Below, one piece after another: positions 61,501-64,000 of a stretch of 64,000 nt of DNA; the stretch's first letter is position 1, and the number at the start of each line of letters is the position of its first letter. The notes under the pieces were generated by a model, which ran no database searches, had not been told where the DNA came from, and was given only the letters and a program-made list of their open reading frames with translations. The stretch comes from an uncultured Burkholderiales bacterium (GTDB lineage: Bacteria > Pseudomonadota > Gammaproteobacteria > Burkholderiales > Burkholderiaceae_C), in the NCBI GenBank assembly GCA_903820745.1, contig CAIJIT010000055.1, positions 1-64,000 of the forward strand, read 5' to 3'. Both the position numbers and the translations under genes were made by a program.

Positions 61501-64000
61501 CAGGCGCCGCCACCGTGGCCGCCAAGCTGACGTCAAGCAGCAGCATCGCTTCAATCAACCTGGATGTGCCTGATCCGACCAATGCCAACAGTGCTGGCGG
61601 CGGCGGCTATGTCGACCTCAGCACGACGGTGTCCGAGCCGAACAACCCAAGCCCGGGCATGACGGTCACCATCGGCGCACCGACCAGCGTCGGCGGTGTC
61701 ACCGCCACGGCCTCCTTGACCGGCAAGATCTTCAACGTCACGCTGAACAATGCTGGCGCCGGTTACACCAGCGCACCGACGGTCAATTTCGTCAGCTCGC
61801 CGAATGAGCCGGTGTATTCAGCCACAGCCTCGACCGCCACCAACTACACGCCTTATGTCACCGTCATCACCAGCGCCACGGCCACCGCCGACACCGCTAA
61901 CGGCGGCCCTGCACAGGGCAATATCCTGGTCAAGACCAAGGCGATCCAGGAGTTGTTCGACGCGACCTATGGACGCTTGAACGCGACCTTCGGCGTCGAG
62001 ATCCCCTACACCAGCGCCTTGACGCAGACGACGATTCCGCTCGGCTATGTCGATGCACCGACCGAGGAGATCTCCGACGGCGAGACGCAGATCTGGAAGA
62101 TCACCCACAACGGCGTCGACACCCATCCGGTGCATTTCCACCTGGTCAATGTGCAGCTGATCAACCGGGTCGGTTGGGACAATTTCATCACCCCGCCCGA
62201 GCCCAACGAGCTCGGCTGGAAGGAGACGATCAAGATGAGCCCGCTGGAGGACGTGATCGTCGCGGTGCGCGCCAAGAAACCCAAGCTCGGCGGCTTCGGC
62301 CTGCCCAACAGCGTGCGCCTGCTCGACCCGAGTCAGCCGAACGGCGCGATGACCGGCTTCACCCAGATCGACCCCTACACCGGACTGCCGGCACCGATGG
62401 CCAACGCGATCCAGGACTTCGGTTGGGAATATGTCTGGCATTGCCATATCCTCGGCCATGAAGAGAACGACTTCATGCGGCCGATCATCTTCCACGCCAA
62501 CGAGGCGATACCGCTGGCACCGAGCAATGTGTTCGCGCAGCAAAGCGCGACCGCCTTCAGCATCAACTGGGCCGACAACGCCAGCACCGAATATGCCTAC
62601 CGGATCGACCGGGCGCCAATCGGCAGCAGCAGCTTTGTGCCGTTCGACAGCACCTTGGCCAATGCGACCCAGTACAACCATCTCGGCGATGGCGCGGCCT
62701 ACCAGTACAAGGTGGTGGCCGTCGGGCAGGCCGGCGAAGCCAGCTCGGGCGCAGTCTCGATCACCGTGCCAGCAGCGCCGACGAATCTGACCGCTCCGCC
62801 AAGAACGACATCGGCGACCGTGGTGATGAGCTGGACCGACAACTCGACCAACGAGACCAGCTTCACCGTCAGCCGCAGCGCCGACAACGGCCTGACCTGG
62901 ACCGCGATCGCCACGGTGGCCAGCACCGGCACCGCCATCACCGGCACCGGCATCGTCACCTACAGCGACACCACGGCCCTGATTGGCGGCGCCTACCAGT
63001 ACCAGGTGTTCGCAGTCAACGCCACCGGCACCTCGGCGGCATCGAACACGCTGAGCGTGGCCCAGATCAGCCCGCCGGTGGCGCCTACAGCGCTGACCGC
63101 TGCGGTTCGCACCACCTCGGCGACGGTGGTCTTGAGCTGGCTCGACAACGCCAATAACGAGGCCAGCTTCACCGTCAACCGCAGCCTCGACGGCGGTCTG
63201 ACCTGGACGGCGATCGCCTCGATTGCAAGAACCGGGGCGGCCAGCACCGGCGTCGGCGCGGTGACCTATAGCGACATCACTGCCTTGGCCAATACCGCTT
63301 ACACCTACCAGGTGGTGGCGGTCAATGCCAGCGGCAATTCAGTTGCGTCGAACAACCTCAGCGTCGCCGGGATCGTCGCACCGGCAGCGCCGACCACGGT
63401 TACCGCAACCTTGGCCAGCGCGACCAGCGTGACCTTGCGCTGGACCGATGCATCGGCAACCGAGAGCTATTTCGTCGTCCAGCGTGCGCCGGTCACCGGT
63501 GGTGTCGTCGGCACCTTCGCCAACGTCTTCACCCTGAACGTCGCCAACGGAGCGACCACCGGCACGGTGCAGACCTACACCGACCTGAACTTGGTCACCG
63601 GCACGACCTACGCCTACCGCGTGGTCGCCGCCAATCTGCTTTACCCGATCGCCACGCCAGCCGCCACAAGCATCTCGGCCGTCGTGCAGATCACGCCGCA
63701 AATACCGCTGCCGGCTGCGCCGAGCGCCTTGACGGCCGCTGCGCGAACGACCTCGGCAACAGTGGCTTTGAGCTGGACCGACAACTCGACCAATGAGGCC
63801 AGCTTCACCATCAACCGCAGTACTGATGGCGGCGTCACCTGGACCGCGATCGGCACGGTCGCCAGAACCGGTGCGGCCAGCACCGGCGTTGGCGCAGTGA
63901 CCTACAGCGACCTCACCGCTCTGGCCAATACGGCTTACAGCTACCAGGTGCTGGCGGTCAACGTCAGCGGCAGCTCGGCGCCGTCGAACCTGCTCAACGT
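58596..64000 (+). CDS. Giant secreted multicopper oxidase, partial (runs off window)
   Basis: The frame is open for 1801 codons with no stop before the window end. AAGGT precedes the ATG. Residues 1-31 are a Sec signal ending TLTQA. The four copper motifs of multicopper oxidases are present: NIHLHGG (H316, H318), EWYHDHTVG (H398, H400), HPVHFHL (H1177, H1180, H1182) and WHCHILGHEENDFM (H1282, C1283, H1284, H1288). The axial type-1 position is F1293, not Met. About 775 residues separate the second and third motifs and include five Gly-Tyr repeats. From about residue 1307 on come fibronectin-III-like modules. Size and layout recall MofA-type putative manganese oxidases. It follows the secretion operon directly and is its most likely cargo. 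Confidence 0.92.
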   Translation, partial: MRNFSKFEICPIAKAVSVLLSLAAATTLTQAGPGFGDAFDLNNVPFVIQSYFASSPAGTRQWTPILDAAGLPMNDATGKPMLAPAGYDPANRSAYDAKVKQFYPNGYPGTGKALRKFIDPLPLLGAANAKTMADGVTQKYIPVALPSKWRNPQGLLTGDDYYEIAAIEYTDRLHSDLKKPTTLRGYVQIDHEASNGRTPLLGSKSVPLLYPSGLPIMINGSDANGKLTGLPVAALAFDNPHYLGPIIQANKDTPTRIKFINLLPVGRAVSTTDATGLVTVSARNGDLFLPVDPSIVGAGLGQDGLHSYTQNRTNIHLHGGDSPWISDGGPHTWITPAGEADATNTASLAGDATLDPTLLAGFLRGPGALNVPDMNEPGPGAMTYYYPNGQSARMEWYHDHTVGITRLNAYAGLLSAYLLTDPTEQAMIAAGQLPGPDATIPLILQDKSFVPDDIAFQDGRWNTSAWGAPGDMWFPHVYETVQDPGQATNFNAVGRWHWGPWFWPSYPALYNLPSGAYNDVTTTPEAWNDTPLVNGVAYPTLTVEPKPYRLRLLNAANDRTLSVNMFVADGSVTTDDGRKNTEVKMVPVNSWVNTACADPAATRSDGVCTPATWSTDVYGHNGGVPDATTQGPTLYQIANEGGLLPGVAVKEPTPTAFLLDKGRAAVLNVLWGASGLTLGNAERADVIVDFSAYAGKTLIVYNDSGAPVPAADPRNEYFTGYGDISATGGSEDTRPGYGPNSRTMMQIVVGTAVTTPAFALNPATLDANVKTAYKAVQETPVVAQSAYNAALGSSWNDTKAFATIFDGSIKSPAFNFVPGTPSLAFNAFLINSPGFGYTRLPSVTLTGGGGTGATASAAMKIDKVNIVNGGSGYKLAPIVTLTSLAGGSGATATATLNVSAVQVVSSGSGYSVPPTIIFGKPLVQTLVNGVLGYNTATGVAQLSATGGISGVIITNPGNGYTSAPSVLVTGAATVAAKLTSSSSIASINLDVPDPTNANSAGGGGYVDLSTTVSEPNNPSPGMTVTIGAPTSVGGVTATASLTGKIFNVTLNNAGAGYTSAPTVNFVSSPNEPVYSATASTATNYTPYVTVITSATATADTANGGPAQGNILVKTKAIQELFDATYGRLNATFGVEIPYTSALTQTTIPLGYVDAPTEEISDGETQIWKITHNGVDTHPVHFHLVNVQLINRVGWDNFITPPEPNELGWKETIKMSPLEDVIVAVRAKKPKLGGFGLPNSVRLLDPSQPNGAMTGFTQIDPYTGLPAPMANAIQDFGWEYVWHCHILGHEENDFMRPIIFHANEAIPLAPSNVFAQQSATAFSINWADNASTEYAYRIDRAPIGSSSFVPFDSTLANATQYNHLGDGAAYQYKVVAVGQAGEASSGAVSITVPAAPTNLTAPPRTTSATVVMSWTDNSTNETSFTVSRSADNGLTWTAIATVASTGTAITGTGIVTYSDTTALIGGAYQYQVFAVNATGTSAASNTLSVAQISPPVAPTALTAAVRTTSATVVLSWLDNANNEASFTVNRSLDGGLTWTAIASIARTGAASTGVGAVTYSDITALANTAYTYQVVAVNASGNSVASNNLSVAGIVAPAAPTTVTATLASATSVTLRWTDASATESYFVVQRAPVTGGVVGTFANVFTLNVANGATTGTVQTYTDLNLVTGTTYAYRVVAANLLYPIATPAATSISAVVQITPQIPLPAAPSALTAAARTTSATVALSWTDNSTNEASFTINRSTDGGVTWTAIGTVARTGAASTGVGAVTYSDLTALANTAYSYQVLAVNVSGSSAPSNLLN
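61086..61794 (+). repeat. Five GxGY repeats inside the oxidase
   Basis: Five imperfect repeats of the pattern G-x-G-Y-x3-P-x-V/I occur (SPGFGYTRLPSV, NGGSGYKLAPIV, SSGSGYSVPPTI, NPGNGYTSAPSV, NAGAGYTSAPTV), between the second and third copper motifs. They are probably short beta units of surface proteins, inserted in the oxidase fold. Confidence 0.7.
62515..64000 (+). repeat. Tandem fibronectin-III-like modules of the oxidase
   Basis: About five modules of roughly 90-105 residues begin near 62515, 62767, 63070, 63376 and 63712. Modules two, three and five share TTSATV, LSW and FTV/INRS elements and are similar at the DNA level. Module four is more divergent. The array continues beyond the window. 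It probably binds polymer or sheath material. Confidence 0.75.

Overview
The window looks like a chromosomal segment of a GC-rich betaproteobacterium, probably Burkholderiales. This rests on the block ubiG / ompA / gyrA ... pheA-tyrA-aroA-cmk-rpsA-ihfB-lapAB, the tmRNA tag ANDSTFALAA and a complete ccmABCDEFGHI set. I cannot name the genus. The large extracellular multicopper oxidase recalls MofA of Leptothrix-type manganese oxidisers, but that is inference.

Region 1 (1-9518) is a decayed mobile island abutting the tmRNA gene. It holds two broken serine recombinases, a DUF4238 gene, a mazEF toxin-antitoxin operon with a third small gene, an IS3-type element that cut a recombinase on one side and a PIN-type toxin on the other, an XRE-ImmA/IrrE regulator-protease, an IS4-type element and a 5'-truncated fumarylacetoacetase. 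A 274-bp segment directly downstream of tmRNA recurs at 2824-3097 with no indels, so it looks like a pair of attachment-end remnants.

Region 2 (9513-23197) is core genome: ssrA, ubiG and ompA on the minus strand, then gyrA, a DUF2059 gene, pheA, tyrA, a fused aroA-cmk, rpsA, ihfB, lapA and lapB on the plus strand (DNA topology, aromatic amino acid synthesis, translation, LPS assembly control).

Region 3 (23202-31212) is a surface-glycan block: three plus-strand glycosyltransferase-like genes face three minus-strand ones (GT10, GT4, GT9), followed by DUF4254 and an MsbA-type flippase. Region 4 (31228-40147) holds a ComEA-like protein, a patatin, dnaE, a secreted cyclophilin, a caspase-like protease and YcaO. 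Region 5 (40176-47062) is the cytochrome c maturation operon, followed by a cation-efflux gene and a response regulator without its phospho-acceptor Asp.

Region 6 (49364-64000) is the most interesting part. A tightly overlapping operon encodes a compact type II secretion/type IV pilus-like machine (G-F-E, then PilM/N/O/P-like proteins, a TPR-containing secretin and three more pseudopilins). 146 bp later comes a multicopper oxidase of more than 1800 residues, with Gly-Tyr repeats and fibronectin-III-like modules, that runs off the window end. The simplest reading is a dedicated secretion machine beside its giant metal-oxidase cargo.
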